Shown one piece after another: positions 1 to 7,376 of a DNA stretch of 64,000 bases (within the stretch, counting starts at the first letter, position 1; each line of letters opens with the position of its first letter). The notes under the pieces are model-generated. The model made no database searches, had not been told where the DNA came from, and worked only from the letters and a program-made list of their open reading frames with translations. Origin of the DNA: Aromatoleum anaerobium (lineage in GTDB: Bacteria; Pseudomonadota; Gammaproteobacteria; Burkholderiales; Rhodocyclaceae); contig NZ_WTVG02000037.1 of assembly GCF_012910705.2 (NCBI RefSeq), positions 372,001 to 436,000 on the forward strand, read 5' to 3'. Made by a program: the position numbers and the translations under genes.

Positions 1-1302
1 CCGACGGTCTACGTCGGCGAGTTCGAAGCCGAGTTCCTCGCCGTGCCGCAGGAATGCCTGATCCTGACGATGCGCGCGAACCAGAAATACTTTCCGCTGT
101 TCGATGCGGCCGGCCGCCTCCTGAACCGCTTTCTGATCGTCTCGAACATGCGCCTCGCCGACCCGTCGAACATCGTCACCGGCAACCAGCGCGTCGTGCG
201 TCCGCGCCTGTCGGATGCGCGCTTCTTCTTCGAGCAGGACCGCAAGCACACGCTCGACAGCCGTCTGCCGCGCCTGGCGCCGGTCGTCTACCACAACAGG
301 CTTGGCAGCCAGCTCGAACGCGTCGAACGTCTCGAGCGCCTCGCCGGGCGGATCGCCGGTCGGTTGCATGGCGACGTCGCTGCCGCCTCGCGCGCGGCGC
401 GGCTCGCCAAAGCGGATCTCGTCACCGACATGGTCGGGGAGTTTCCCGAGCTGCAGGGCATCATGGGGCGTTATTACGCGCTCAACGACGGCGAAGGCGA
501 AGTCGTCGCCGATGCCATCCAGTCGCACTACCAGCCGCGCTTCGCCGGCGACGCGCTGCCCTCGGGCAACACCGCGTGCGCAGCCGCGCTCGCCGACAAG
601 CTCGACGCGCTCGTCGGCTTCTTCGGCATCGGCCAGTTGCCGACCGGCGACAAGGACCCGTTCGGGCTGCGCCGCGCGGCGCTCGGCGTGCTGCGCATCC
701 TGATCGAGACGCCGCTGCCGCTCGACCTCGCGGCACTGGTTGCCGATGCCGCAGAAGGCTTCGGGCCGGGTCTGCTGACCGCCACGGATTTCGAGTCGCA
801 GCTTCTGGACTTCATGTTCGAGCGCCTGAAAAACCTGCTGCGCGACGCGGGTCATGCCGTGGACGTCGTCGACGCGGTGCTCGCGCTGCGCCCGACGCGT
901 ATCGACCTCGTCCCGGCAAAACTCGATGCGGTGCGCGTGTTCCGCGGACTGCCGGAAGCCGAGGCGCTGGCCGCGGCGAACAAGCGGATCGTCAATATCC
1001 TGAAAAAAGCCGAGGACGAGCTGCCGGAACCGGACGTCGCGTTGCTGCAGGAGCAGGCCGAGAAGGCGCTGTTCCATGCCGTTGTCGAAGTCGCGCCGCT
1101 GGTGCGCTCGCACGTCGCGAACGAGGACTACACCGATGCGCTGTGCGCACTCGCCGGCCTGCGCGTGGCGGTCGACACCTTCTTCGACGACGTCATGGTG
1201 ATGGTCGAAGAGCCGCTCACGCGCCAGAACCGCCTCGCGCTGCTGCGCCAGCTTGCCGGCCTGATGAACCAGGTCGCGGACCTGTCGCGGCTGTCTGCGT
1301 AA
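1..1302 (+). CDS. glyS: Glycine--tRNA ligase beta subunit, C-terminal part (5' truncated by window)
   Basis: The reading frame is open from base 1, so the gene starts before the window; 433 residues are visible. GlyS is the beta chain of the bacterial alpha2beta2 glycyl-tRNA synthetase, which charges tRNA-Gly in the cytoplasm. The visible part includes the family stretch [13 protein letters not shown], the HD-like segment with [17 protein letters not shown] and GRYYA, the [20 protein letters not shown] motif, and a C-terminal DALR-type anticodon-binding region ending in [11 protein letters not shown]. It is followed after 15 nt by gmhB, the usual betaproteobacterial order glyQ-glyS-gmhB-plsC. 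Identification is firm. Confidence 0.96.
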   Translation, partial: PTVYVGEFEAEFLAVPQECLILTMRANQKYFPLFDAAGRLLNRFLIVSNMRLADPSNIVTGNQRVVRPRLSDARFFFEQDRKHTLDSRLPRLAPVVYHNRLGSQLERVERLERLAGRIAGRLHGDVAAASRAARLAKADLVTDMVGEFPELQGIMGRYYALNDGEGEVVADAIQSHYQPRFAGDALPSGNTACAAALADKLDALVGFFGIGQLPTGDKDPFGLRRAALGVLRILIETPLPLDLAALVADAAEGFGPGLLTATDFESQLLDFMFERLKNLLRDAGHAVDVVDAVLALRPTRIDLVPAKLDAVRVFRGLPEAEALAAANKRIVNILKKAEDELPEPDVALLQEQAEKALFHAVVEVAPLVRSHVANEDYTDALCALAGLRVAVDTFFDDVMVMVEEPLTRQNRLALLRQLAGLMNQVADLSRLSA

Positions 1303-1317
1303 AGGCGCCCGATCGCG

Positions 1318-1851
1318 ATGAAACTGATCATTCTCGACCGCGACGGCGTCATCAACTACGACTCCGACCAGTTCATCAAGTCGCCCGACGAGTGGAAGCC
1401 GATCCCTGGCTCGCTCGAGGCGATTGCGCGGCTCAACCAGTGGGGCTGGCGCGTCGTCATCGCGTCCAACCAGTCCGGCATCGGCCGCGGGCTGTTCGGC
1501 ATGGACACGCTCAACGCGATCAACGAGAAAATGGTCAAGAGCCTTGCGCAGGTCGGCGGCCGGCTCGACGCGATCTTCTTCTGCCCGCATGCGGCGAACT
1601 CCACGTGCAACTGCCGCAAGCCCAAGCCCGGCCTGTTCCTGCAGATCGCCGAGCGCTTCAACGTCACGCTGGCCGGCGTGCCCTCGGTCGGCGACAGCCT
1701 GCGCGACCTGCAGGCCGGCGTGGAGGTCGGCTGCAAGCCCTACCTCGTGCTGACCGGCAAGGGACTCAAGACGCGCGACGATCCTGCGCTGCCCGAAGGA
1801 ACGCTGATCTATCCCGATCTCGCCACGGTCGTCGCCGACCTCACTGCCTGA
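1318..1851 (+). CDS. gmhB: D-glycero-beta-D-manno-heptose-1,7-bisphosphate 7-phosphatase
   Basis: This 177-residue HAD-superfamily phosphatase removes the 7-phosphate of heptose bisphosphate during ADP-heptose synthesis for the LPS inner core. The DxD nucleophile motif LDRDGVIN gives D7 and D9. A Cys/His zinc cluster is visible as C89, H91, C97 and C99 in CPHAANSTCNC, followed by the RKPKPG motif; VGDS near residue 122 supplies the C-terminal acidic site. Length matches the family. It lies between glyS and plsC with short gaps, so co-transcription is likely. Confidence 0.95.
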   Translation: MKLIILDRDGVINYDSDQFIKSPDEWKPIPGSLEAIARLNQWGWRVVIASNQSGIGRGLFGMDTLNAINEKMVKSLAQVGGRLDAIFFCPHAANSTCNCRKPKPGLFLQIAERFNVTLAGVPSVGDSLRDLQAGVEVGCKPYLVLTGKGLKTRDDPALPEGTLIYPDLATVVADLTA

Positions 1852-1860
1852 AGAAAACCC

Positions 1861-2652
1861 GTGATCGTCCTGCGCTCCCTGTTGTTTGCGATCGTCCTCG
1901 CGATCGTCACGCCGCCTTACGCGATCTTCGGCATGCTGACGTTTCCGCTTCCGCCGCACGTGCGCCATCGCATCATCACCTCGTGGGCGCCGCTCGTGAT
2001 GTGGTTCGTGCGCCACCTGCTCGGCATTCGCTACCGCGTGCTCGGGCGCGACAACATTCCTGCCGGACCGGCGGTGATCTTGTCGAAGCACCAGTCGGCG
2101 TGGGAAACGATGGCGCTGCAGGTGATCTTCCCGCCGCTGTGTTTCGTGCTCAAGCGCGAGTTGCTGAGGGTGCCGTTCTTCGGCTGGGGGCTCGCGCAGA
2201 TCCCGGGAATCGCGATCGACCGGGCGGCCGGCAAGGACGCGCTGACGCAAGTCGTCGAGCAGGGCCGGGCGCGCCTGGCGGAAGGCTTCTGGGTCGTCGT
2301 GTTTCCCGAGGGGACGCGCGTCGCGCCGGGGACGACGCGGCGCTACAAGCCGGGCGGGGCGTGGCTGGCGCAGAAGGCGGGCGTGCCGGTGGTGCCGGTG
2401 GCCCACAACGCCGGCGAATTCTGGCGGCGCAACGCGTTCCTGAAATATCCCGGCGAGATCATCGTCAGCATCGGGCCGGCGATCGGACCCGAGGGGCTCG
2501 ACGCGAACGAGGTCAATGCCCGGGCCCAGCTGTGGATCGAGGCGGAGATGCATCGGCTGTTCCCGCATCACTATGCAGCCGGTGCGAAACGCGGCGGCGA
2601 GCCGGACAGCGGTGTCGTCGCGGCAGCGCGCCGGGGCTCTGGCGAGAACTGA
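1861..2652 (+). CDS. plsC: 1-acyl-sn-glycerol-3-phosphate acyltransferase
   Basis: PlsC acylates lysophosphatidate to phosphatidate at the inner membrane. The protein of 263 residues starts at GTG and has an N-terminal hydrophobic segment (about 3-30). The acyltransferase motif I is KHQSAWE, H77 to E82, an HX4E variant of the usual HX4D. Motif III is FPEGTR at about 149-154, and a Pro-rich motif IV follows (VPVVPVAHN). It starts 9 nt after gmhB. A terminator-like hairpin lies about 90 bp downstream. The family is certain; substrate preference among lysophospholipids cannot be read. Confidence 0.93.
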   Translation: MIVLRSLLFAIVLAIVTPPYAIFGMLTFPLPPHVRHRIITSWAPLVMWFVRHLLGIRYRVLGRDNIPAGPAVILSKHQSAWETMALQVIFPPLCFVLKRELLRVPFFGWGLAQIPGIAIDRAAGKDALTQVVEQGRARLAEGFWVVVFPEGTRVAPGTTRRYKPGGAWLAQKAGVPVVPVAHNAGEFWRRNAFLKYPGEIIVSIGPAIGPEGLDANEVNARAQLWIEAEMHRLFPHHYAAGAKRGGEPDSGVVAAARRGSGEN

Positions 2653-2744
2653 AACTTCCCCGGTCAGTCCGCTTCGACGGTCGCGCCCGATTCCGGCCGC
2701 AACCCGTTTGGCGTGAACACTCTCCGCGGCCTGCCGCCGAAATG

Positions 2745-2771
2745 AAAAAAGCCCCGCGAGCGGGGCTTTTT
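2745..2771. terminator. Bidirectional intrinsic terminator between plsC and the phasin gene
   Basis: A GC stem of 7 bp (GCCCCGC/GCGGGGC, loop GA) is flanked by six A on the left and five T on the right. It can therefore end transcription both of the glyS-gmhB-plsC unit from the left and of the convergent phasin gene (stop codon at 2795-2797) from the right. Confidence 0.88.
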
Positions 2772-2794
2772 GATGCGGTGCGAGCCGAGGCGTA

Positions 2795-3361
2795 TCAGGC
2801 GGCCTTGGCCTTCTGGGCGCCCGCCTTCACCGAGGCGCCGACTGCCTTGACGGTGGCGTTGGTCGCGGCAGCCACGTTGGCTTCGGCGATCTCGGCGACT
2901 TGCTTGGCAGCCTTGCTGACGCTGTCGTAGGCGCTGTTTGCGGCGGCCAGCGCGGACTTGACAGCGGCAACGGCGACGTCGGAACCGGCCGGAGCGGACT
3001 TGGCGGCCTTGTCGAGCGCCGACGACAGGTTCTTGTTCAGTTCGGCGATCTGGGTTTCGACCAGCTTCGAGACTTCTTCCTGGCCCTGCGACGCGATCTC
3101 ATAGACGCTGCGGTTGTAGGCGACGGCCTTTTCGACCAGCGGCTGGGCCAGGGCGGCCTGCAGGCTCACCAGTTCCTGCACGTCCTTCGCGCCGAGCAGG
3201 GCCTTCGAATTGGCGATGCTGTCTTCGAGGATCGAACGGGCGGTGTTCAGGTTGAGGGCGGCGAAGCGCTCGGCGCTGGCGAAAACGTTGTTGGCCAGGG
3301 TCAGCAGGGTTTCGACGTTGGCTTTGTTGGTCGCTGCAAACTGCTCGGGGGTAGCAAACAT
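2795..3361 (-). CDS. Phasin family protein (PHA granule coat protein)
   Basis: This 188-residue protein is alpha-helical and Ala-rich, with an N-terminal FATPEQFAATNKANVETLL segment typical of the betaproteobacterial phasin_2 family (PhaP-like). Phasins coat polyhydroxyalkanoate granules and limit their size. The start at 3361 is chosen because AGGAG lies 8 nt upstream. An upstream in-frame extension to 3493 runs through the promoter and is not coding. The C-terminus is a Lys/Ala-rich tail. The gene stands alone, with a near-consensus promoter and a terminator, so strong independent expression is expected. Confidence 0.93.
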   Translation of the reverse strand: MFATPEQFAATNKANVETLLTLANNVFASAERFAALNLNTARSILEDSIANSKALLGAKDVQELVSLQAALAQPLVEKAVAYNRSVYEIASQGQEEVSKLVETQIAELNKNLSSALDKAAKSAPAGSDVAVAAVKSALAAANSAYDSVSKAAKQVAEIAEANVAAATNATVKAVGASVKAGAQKAKAA

Positions 3362-3443
3362 TTTTTCATCTCCTGAGGGTGGTGCTTCAATGATCTGCTC
3401 CGCAACTCTTTCGGTCTGCTTGGTGCGTCGCAACATGGTTTGG

Positions 3444-3471
3444 ATTATAGGGGCGATGAAGCCCTTGTCAA
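3444..3471 (-). promoter_or_regulatory. Sigma-70 promoter of the phasin gene
   Basis: On the minus strand TTGACA (3471-3466) and TATAAT (3449-3444) are both perfect consensus hexamers, separated by 16 nt. The transcript would start near 3437 and carry a leader of about 75 nt before the phasin ATG at 3361. Confidence 0.85.
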
Positions 3472-3480
3472 GCGTTTTTT

Positions 3481-3495
3481 TTGTGCGTTGCACAA
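3481..3495. promoter_or_regulatory. Candidate PhaR-type operator upstream of the phasin promoter
   Basis: A perfect inverted repeat, TTGTGC-GTT-GCACAA, sits 9 bp upstream of the phasin -35 box. TGC/GCA-rich dyads of this kind are bound by the PHA-responsive repressor PhaR at phasin promoters in other bacteria. The dyad is seen directly; the binding protein is inferred. A related half-site pattern (GTGCGTCGCAAC) lies just downstream of the -10 box near 3423-3434. Confidence 0.5.
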
Positions 3496-3617
3496 TACTT
3501 GCGGAATAGTCGCGGGTGCTGTCCGGGCAAGGCTGAAAAAGTGGCGCAAGGTACGGTTTTTAAATAATGTTTCAGAATGTATGGGGTGAATTTTAGAGCG
3601 GAAAACAGGTACGGAAA

Positions 3618-3651
3618 TTACCGTGATGTTGCAATTGCAACATCACGGTAA
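3618..3651. repeat. 34-bp perfect palindrome
   Basis: Bases 3618-3651 read identically on both strands. The core is TGTTGCAATTGCAACA, centred between 3634 and 3635. It lies about 65 bp past the stop of the enoyl-CoA hydratase gene and about 125 bp upstream of the phasin operator. As RNA it would form a 15-bp hairpin with a 4-nt loop, but neither strand has a clean U-run after it. It may be a transcription barrier or a regulator site. Confidence 0.8.
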
Positions 3652-3713
3652 AAATGACTTGAGAATGACGAGGGTATTGGTGCACCGCCGGCGGATGCGG
3701 CGGTGCGGCAAGG

Positions 3714-4490
3714 TCAGCGGTGCTTGAAGTCGGGCTTGCGCTTCTCGACGAAGGCGGCCATTCCTTCCTTCTGATCGTCGAGGCCGAACGCGGCATGGAA
3801 AACGCGGCGCTCGAACAGCAGGCCTTCGTTGAGGCTGCCTTCGAATGCGCGATTGACCGATTCCTTGATCATCATCACGACCGGCAGCGAGAAATTGGCG
3901 ATCTCGGTGGCGACTGCGAGCGCTTCGTCGAGCAGTTTGCCGGTCGGCACGACACGGGCGACGAGTCCCGAACGTTCCGCTTCCTCGGCCCCCATCAGCC
4001 GCGCGGTGAGGCACATGTCCATCGTTTTCGCCTTGCCGATCGCGCGCGGCAGGCGCTGCGTGCCGCCCGAGCCGGGCAGGATGCCGAGCTTGATTTCGGG
4101 CTGGCCGAACTTCGCGTTGTCGGCGGCGATGATCATGTCGCACATCATCGCCAGTTCGCAGCCGCCGCCGAGCGCGAAGCCGGCGACCGCTGCGATGACC
4201 GGTTTGCGGCAGGTCTTGACGCGTTCCCAGTTACGGGTGATGTAGTTGCCCTTGTAGGCGTCCATGTGCGAAAAACTCGCCATCGCGCCGATGTCGGCGC
4301 CCGCGGCGAAAGCTTTTTCGTTGCCGGTAATGACGATCGCGCCGATTCCCTCGTCGGCCTCGAAGTGGTCGAGCGCTTCCCACATTTCATCGACGACCTG
4401 GTCGTTGAGCGCGTTCATCGCCTTCGGGCGATTAAGGGTGATCAGGCCGACCCGGCCACGCGTTTCAACGAGGATGTTCTGGAAACTCAT
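3714..4490 (-). CDS. Enoyl-CoA hydratase
   Basis: This 258-residue crotonase-fold enzyme hydrates trans-2-enoyl-CoA to 3-hydroxyacyl-CoA in fatty acid or aromatic-acid beta-oxidation. The oxyanion-hole segment AAGADI (62-67) and both catalytic glutamates are present: E112 in GGGCELAM and E132 in GQPEIKLG. The start at 4490 is chosen because AGGAG lies 9 nt upstream; the in-frame ATG at 4499 directly abuts that Shine-Dalgarno site. It follows lptA on the same strand after 61 bp. The exact pathway (general beta-oxidation or phenylacetate-type) is not decidable from this sequence. Confidence 0.92.
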   Translation of the reverse strand: MSFQNILVETRGRVGLITLNRPKAMNALNDQVVDEMWEALDHFEADEGIGAIVITGNEKAFAAGADIGAMASFSHMDAYKGNYITRNWERVKTCRKPVIAAVAGFALGGGCELAMMCDMIIAADNAKFGQPEIKLGILPGSGGTQRLPRAIGKAKTMDMCLTARLMGAEEAERSGLVARVVPTGKLLDEALAVATEIANFSLPVVMMIKESVNRAFEGSLNEGLLFERRVFHAAFGLDDQKEGMAAFVEKRKPDFKHR

Positions 4491-4508
4491 GCGTCTCATC
4501 TCCTGGTG

Positions 4509-4565
4509 ATTGAGGCTTTGCTGGGGGTGTTATTTGGGTTTTATTGGGATGTTATTGGGGTTTTT
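4509..4565. repeat. Degenerate short tandem repeats between lptA and the enoyl-CoA hydratase gene
   Basis: The gap holds imperfect repeats of the type GTTATTGGG(G/A)T, seen as GGTGTTATTTGGG, TTTTATTGGGATG and TTATTGGGGTTTTT. The AT-rich composition differs from the flanking genes, and the lptA stop codon lies within the last unit. No function can be assigned. Confidence 0.5.
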
Positions 4566-5124
4566 GCGGCGCTTCGCTGCCCGGCTCCGCGGCCGAGCCT
4601 TTCGGCTGGATGACGGCCCGCACGCGTGAGTCACCGGCCGTTGCCGGACTGGTACCCGGCTGGTTCGTGACGAAGTATTTTTCGCTCAGGGCGTCGTATT
4701 CGATGTAATGCCCGCGCACTTCGTCGCCGCCGGATTCGACGCGCGCCTGATTGAAAAGGCGCGCCCGCTCCGCCCGGCTGTCGTATTCGATGCGCTCGGC
4801 CTCGCCCTCGACGAACGCGTTGCTGCCTTCGCGTTTCTGGCGGAACGTCGCGGGTCGTTTGTCGCTGCCGGTGGCCACGCCGGTCTGGAAGCCGTCCGGG
4901 CCCTGCGTCACGACGAGCCGATCGCCCTTGATGACGAGGGAGCCCTGCGTGAGGACGACGTTGCCTTCGAAGACGTGCACCTTGTTGCGGTCATCGACCG
5001 TCAGGTGGTTCGCCTCGATGTTGACCGGCTTTTCGCGGTCGGCGAGTTCTGCCAGCGCCGGCAGCGGCTGCAGTGCGGCGACGAGCCCGAGCGCGAGGAA
5101 GGCGAGTGCAGGGACGTGCTTCAT
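4552..5124 (-). CDS. lptA: LPS transport periplasmic protein LptA
   Basis: LptA forms the periplasmic bridge that carries LPS from LptC to LptD. The 190-residue precursor has a Sec signal peptide ending ALA at about residue 25. An OstA/LptA domain follows, with the family hallmarks PVNIEANHLTVDDRNKVHVFEGNVVLTQGSLVIKGD split over residues about 34-70. The Gln/Pro-rich tail is dispensable-looking. Its ATG overlaps the lptC stop by 4 nt (ATGA), which indicates translational coupling. The usual next gene, lptB, is not here. Confidence 0.95.
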   Translation of the reverse strand: MKHVPALAFLALGLVAALQPLPALAELADREKPVNIEANHLTVDDRNKVHVFEGNVVLTQGSLVIKGDRLVVTQGPDGFQTGVATGSDKRPATFRQKREGSNAFVEGEAERIEYDSRAERARLFNQARVESGGDEVRGHYIEYDALSEKYFVTNQPGTSPATAGDSRVRAVIQPKGSAAEPGSEAPQKPQ

Positions 5125-5702
5125 GGTGGGGTCCGCGAGTTGCGTGGCATGAAAACGGTGACCCCGCCGAGCAGGTCGAGGGTGCCGAAAAGGTTGTCCG
5201 ACTTGAGCCCGCCGGCGTGCGCGGTCGTCTTGCCTTGCGTGAGGACGACGGGGTCACTGGTCTCGGCGCGCTCGTCGTCGGGCCAGATTTTCAGGGTCTC
5301 GGAAGCGAAACTCATCGCCGGGCTGCCGGCAGTTGCCGCGCGGTGTACGCGCACGTCGCCGCTCAGGAGGACTTCGCTTCCGCCGTCGTGGACTTCGCCG
5401 GACTGCGCCGTGATGCGCAGTTCGCGGCCTTCGGAATCGTAGCGCAGCCGTGGACGCTCGAGTTCGGTAATGCCCGACAGGGGGTAGTTCGTGATCCGGT
5501 CGGCGAGCAGTTCGTAGCGTTGCTGCCCGTCGGCGCCGAAGCTGACCAGCCGCGTCTGCTCGGCGATGAAGTCCGGGTCGCGTCGCTGGTCGGTGCGGAC
5601 CGCGCCGTCCTCGCCGCGGGTGACTCGCTCGAGCCACAGGGTCGCACCGGCCAGCACGACGAGCGCGACGAGCGGATAGAGTTGCAGGATCGACGGGCGC
5701 AT
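5121..5702 (-). CDS. lptC: LPS export ABC transporter periplasmic protein LptC
   Basis: LptC is a bitopic inner-membrane protein that receives LPS from LptB2FG and hands it to LptA. The 193-residue protein has one N-terminal transmembrane segment (about 8-24, LYPLVALVVLAGATLWL). The periplasmic part is an LptC-type beta-jellyroll with family features such as RYELLADRITNYPLSG and VLLSGDVRVHR. It lies between kdsC (8 nt gap) and lptA (4 nt overlap) in one minus-strand operon. Confidence 0.93.
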   Translation of the reverse strand: MRPSILQLYPLVALVVLAGATLWLERVTRGEDGAVRTDQRRDPDFIAEQTRLVSFGADGQQRYELLADRITNYPLSGITELERPRLRYDSEGRELRITAQSGEVHDGGSEVLLSGDVRVHRAATAGSPAMSFASETLKIWPDDERAETSDPVVLTQGKTTAHAGGLKSDNLFGTLDLLGGVTVFMPRNSRTPP

Positions 5703-5710
5703 CGCCGGCC

Positions 5711-6232
5711 TCAGGCGAGATAGGCCGAAAGCATCGCTTCGAGCCTGCCCTGTGCGGCCAGCAGGTAATCACACACTTCGCGCACCGCGCCGCGTCCGCC
5801 GGGTTTGCCTGCGACGTAGCCGACATGCCGCCGGACGAATTCGTGGCCGTCGGATGGCGCAGCCGAAAACCCGCATGCGCGCAGGATCGGCAGGTCGACG
5901 ACATCGTCGCCCATGTAGCCGGCTTCGCTGGCGGGGATGTTCCGGCGCGCGAGCAACGCGTCGAGACAGGCGCGCTTGTCCTCGACGCCCATGTGCAGCT
6001 CGCGAATGCCGAGGTTCGCCGCCCGCAATTCGAGCGCGCGCGAACTGCGCCCGCTGATGATCGCGACTTCGATGCCGGCGCTCTGCAGCATCTTCAGCCC
6101 GTGGCCGTCGAGGCTGGAGAAGACTTTCAGCTCTTCGCCGTTGGGGGTGAAATACAGGCTCCCGTCCGTCATCACGCCGTCGACGTCGAAGCCCATCAGG
6201 CGGATGCGCGAGGCGTTTTCGCGGGTCGGCAT
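5711..6232 (-). CDS. kdsC: 3-deoxy-D-manno-octulosonate 8-phosphate phosphatase KdsC
   Basis: KdsC is a tetrameric C0-type HAD phosphatase that makes free Kdo for LPS synthesis. The 173-residue length fits the capless family. D16 and D18 in GFDVDGVMTDG form the nucleophile motif, SGR near residue 62 is motif II, and GDDVVDLP near 108 is the metal-binding motif III. The start codon shares one base with the kdsD stop (TGATG), so the two are coupled. Confidence 0.95.
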   Translation of the reverse strand: MPTRENASRIRLMGFDVDGVMTDGSLYFTPNGEELKVFSSLDGHGLKMLQSAGIEVAIISGRSSRALELRAANLGIRELHMGVEDKRACLDALLARRNIPASEAGYMGDDVVDLPILRACGFSAAPSDGHEFVRRHVGYVAGKPGGRGAVREVCDYLLAAQGRLEAMLSAYLA

Positions 6233-7227
6233 CAGATCACCTTCGCGAGCATCAGGTCGTGGGTGGTCAGCGCGCCCGCGAGCGTGCCGTCGGCGCCGAC
6301 GACGAGCAACTGGCTGATGCGCAGCCGTTCCATGATTTCGGCCGCCTCGACGGCGAGCGCGTCCGGATGGATGCTGCGCGGCGCGCGTGTCATGACTTCG
6401 GCAAGCGTCGCGGTGCGCGCGTCGCAGCCGCCCTCGAGCGCCCGGCGCAGGTCGCCGTCGGTGAAGATGCCGATCGGCGCCCCGCGGGCGTCGACGACTG
6501 CCGTCATGCCCATGCCGCCGCGCGTCATTTCGAGCAGGGCCGAGGTCATCGGGACGGTTTCCGGGACCTGCGGAACGCGGTCCGCGCCGCGCATCACGTC
6601 GCTGACATGCGTGAGCAGGCGCCTGCCGAGGCTGCCGCCCGGATGCGAGCGGGCAAAATCGTCGGCGCCGAAGCCGCGCGCATCGAGCAGCGCGACCGCC
6701 AGCGCGTCGCCGAGCGCGAGCGCCGCGGTGGTGCTGGCGGTCGGGGCGAGGTTCAGCGGACAGGCTTCCTCGCTGACCGCGGCGTCGAGATGGACATCGG
6801 CCTCGCGCGCGAGCGGCGAATCCGGCTTGCCGGTCATCGAGATCAGCTTCGCCCCCTGGCGCTTGACGAGCGGCACGATCGTTAGCAGCTCCTCGCTGGC
6901 GCCGGAGTTTGACAGTGCGATGACGACGTCTTCGGCGGTGATCATGCCGAGGTCGCCGTGCGCCGCTTCCGCCGCATGCACGAAATAGGCCGGCGTGCCG
7001 GTGCTCGCGAGCGTCGCGGCGAGCTTGCGCGCGATGTGGCCGGATTTCCCGATGCCCGTGACGATGACGCGGCCGTGGCGCTGCAGGATCAGCTGCACGG
7101 CGCGCTCGAAATCGGCGTCGAGACGTTCGGCGAGCGCCGCGACGGCGGCGGCTTCGATGCGCAGCACCCGGCGGGCGAGCACGACGCTGCGGGCTTCATG
7201 GGAGAGAGCGGGCGGGACTGGGTTCAT
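6232..7227 (-). CDS. kdsD: Arabinose-5-phosphate isomerase KdsD
   Basis: KdsD interconverts ribulose 5-phosphate and arabinose 5-phosphate, the first step of Kdo synthesis. The protein has 331 residues from the ATG at 7227; further upstream in-frame codons lie in a low-quality extension, so this start is preferred. The SIS domain (about 35-170) contains GIGKSGHIARKLAATLASTGTPA split across the sugar site, and two CBS domains fill about 205-325 (DVMRGAD and MTRAPRSIHPDA). It is the first gene of kdsD-kdsC-lptC-lptA and is divergent from the cation antiporter gene. Confidence 0.95.
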   Translation of the reverse strand: MNPVPPALSHEARSVVLARRVLRIEAAAVAALAERLDADFERAVQLILQRHGRVIVTGIGKSGHIARKLAATLASTGTPAYFVHAAEAAHGDLGMITAEDVVIALSNSGASEELLTIVPLVKRQGAKLISMTGKPDSPLAREADVHLDAAVSEEACPLNLAPTASTTAALALGDALAVALLDARGFGADDFARSHPGGSLGRRLLTHVSDVMRGADRVPQVPETVPMTSALLEMTRGGMGMTAVVDARGAPIGIFTDGDLRRALEGGCDARTATLAEVMTRAPRSIHPDALAVEAAEIMERLRISQLLVVGADGTLAGALTTHDLMLAKVI

Positions 7228-7376
7228 AGGGTTCGAAGCGGTTACACTCTGACGCACGAGACGGCCGGAAAACCGGCGGCGAACAGCAGGCCCGGCGGCG
7301 CAAATCGAAGCTGCGAAGTATAGCAGACGGGCCGAGCGGCCCCGCATCGTGCACATTCCACCCATCACCCTCATTC

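Noticed and set aside
54-2930. Long plus-strand frame spanning glyS, gmhB and plsC (958 codons)
   Set aside because: Arg/Ala-rich frame-shifted shadow across three real genes.
3362-3493. N-terminal extension of the phasin to 3493
   Set aside because: It would translate through the consensus promoter; AGGAG before 3361 marks the true start.
4509-4565. CRISPR-like short repeats
   Set aside because: Units are about 12 bp, degenerate and without spacers of constant length.
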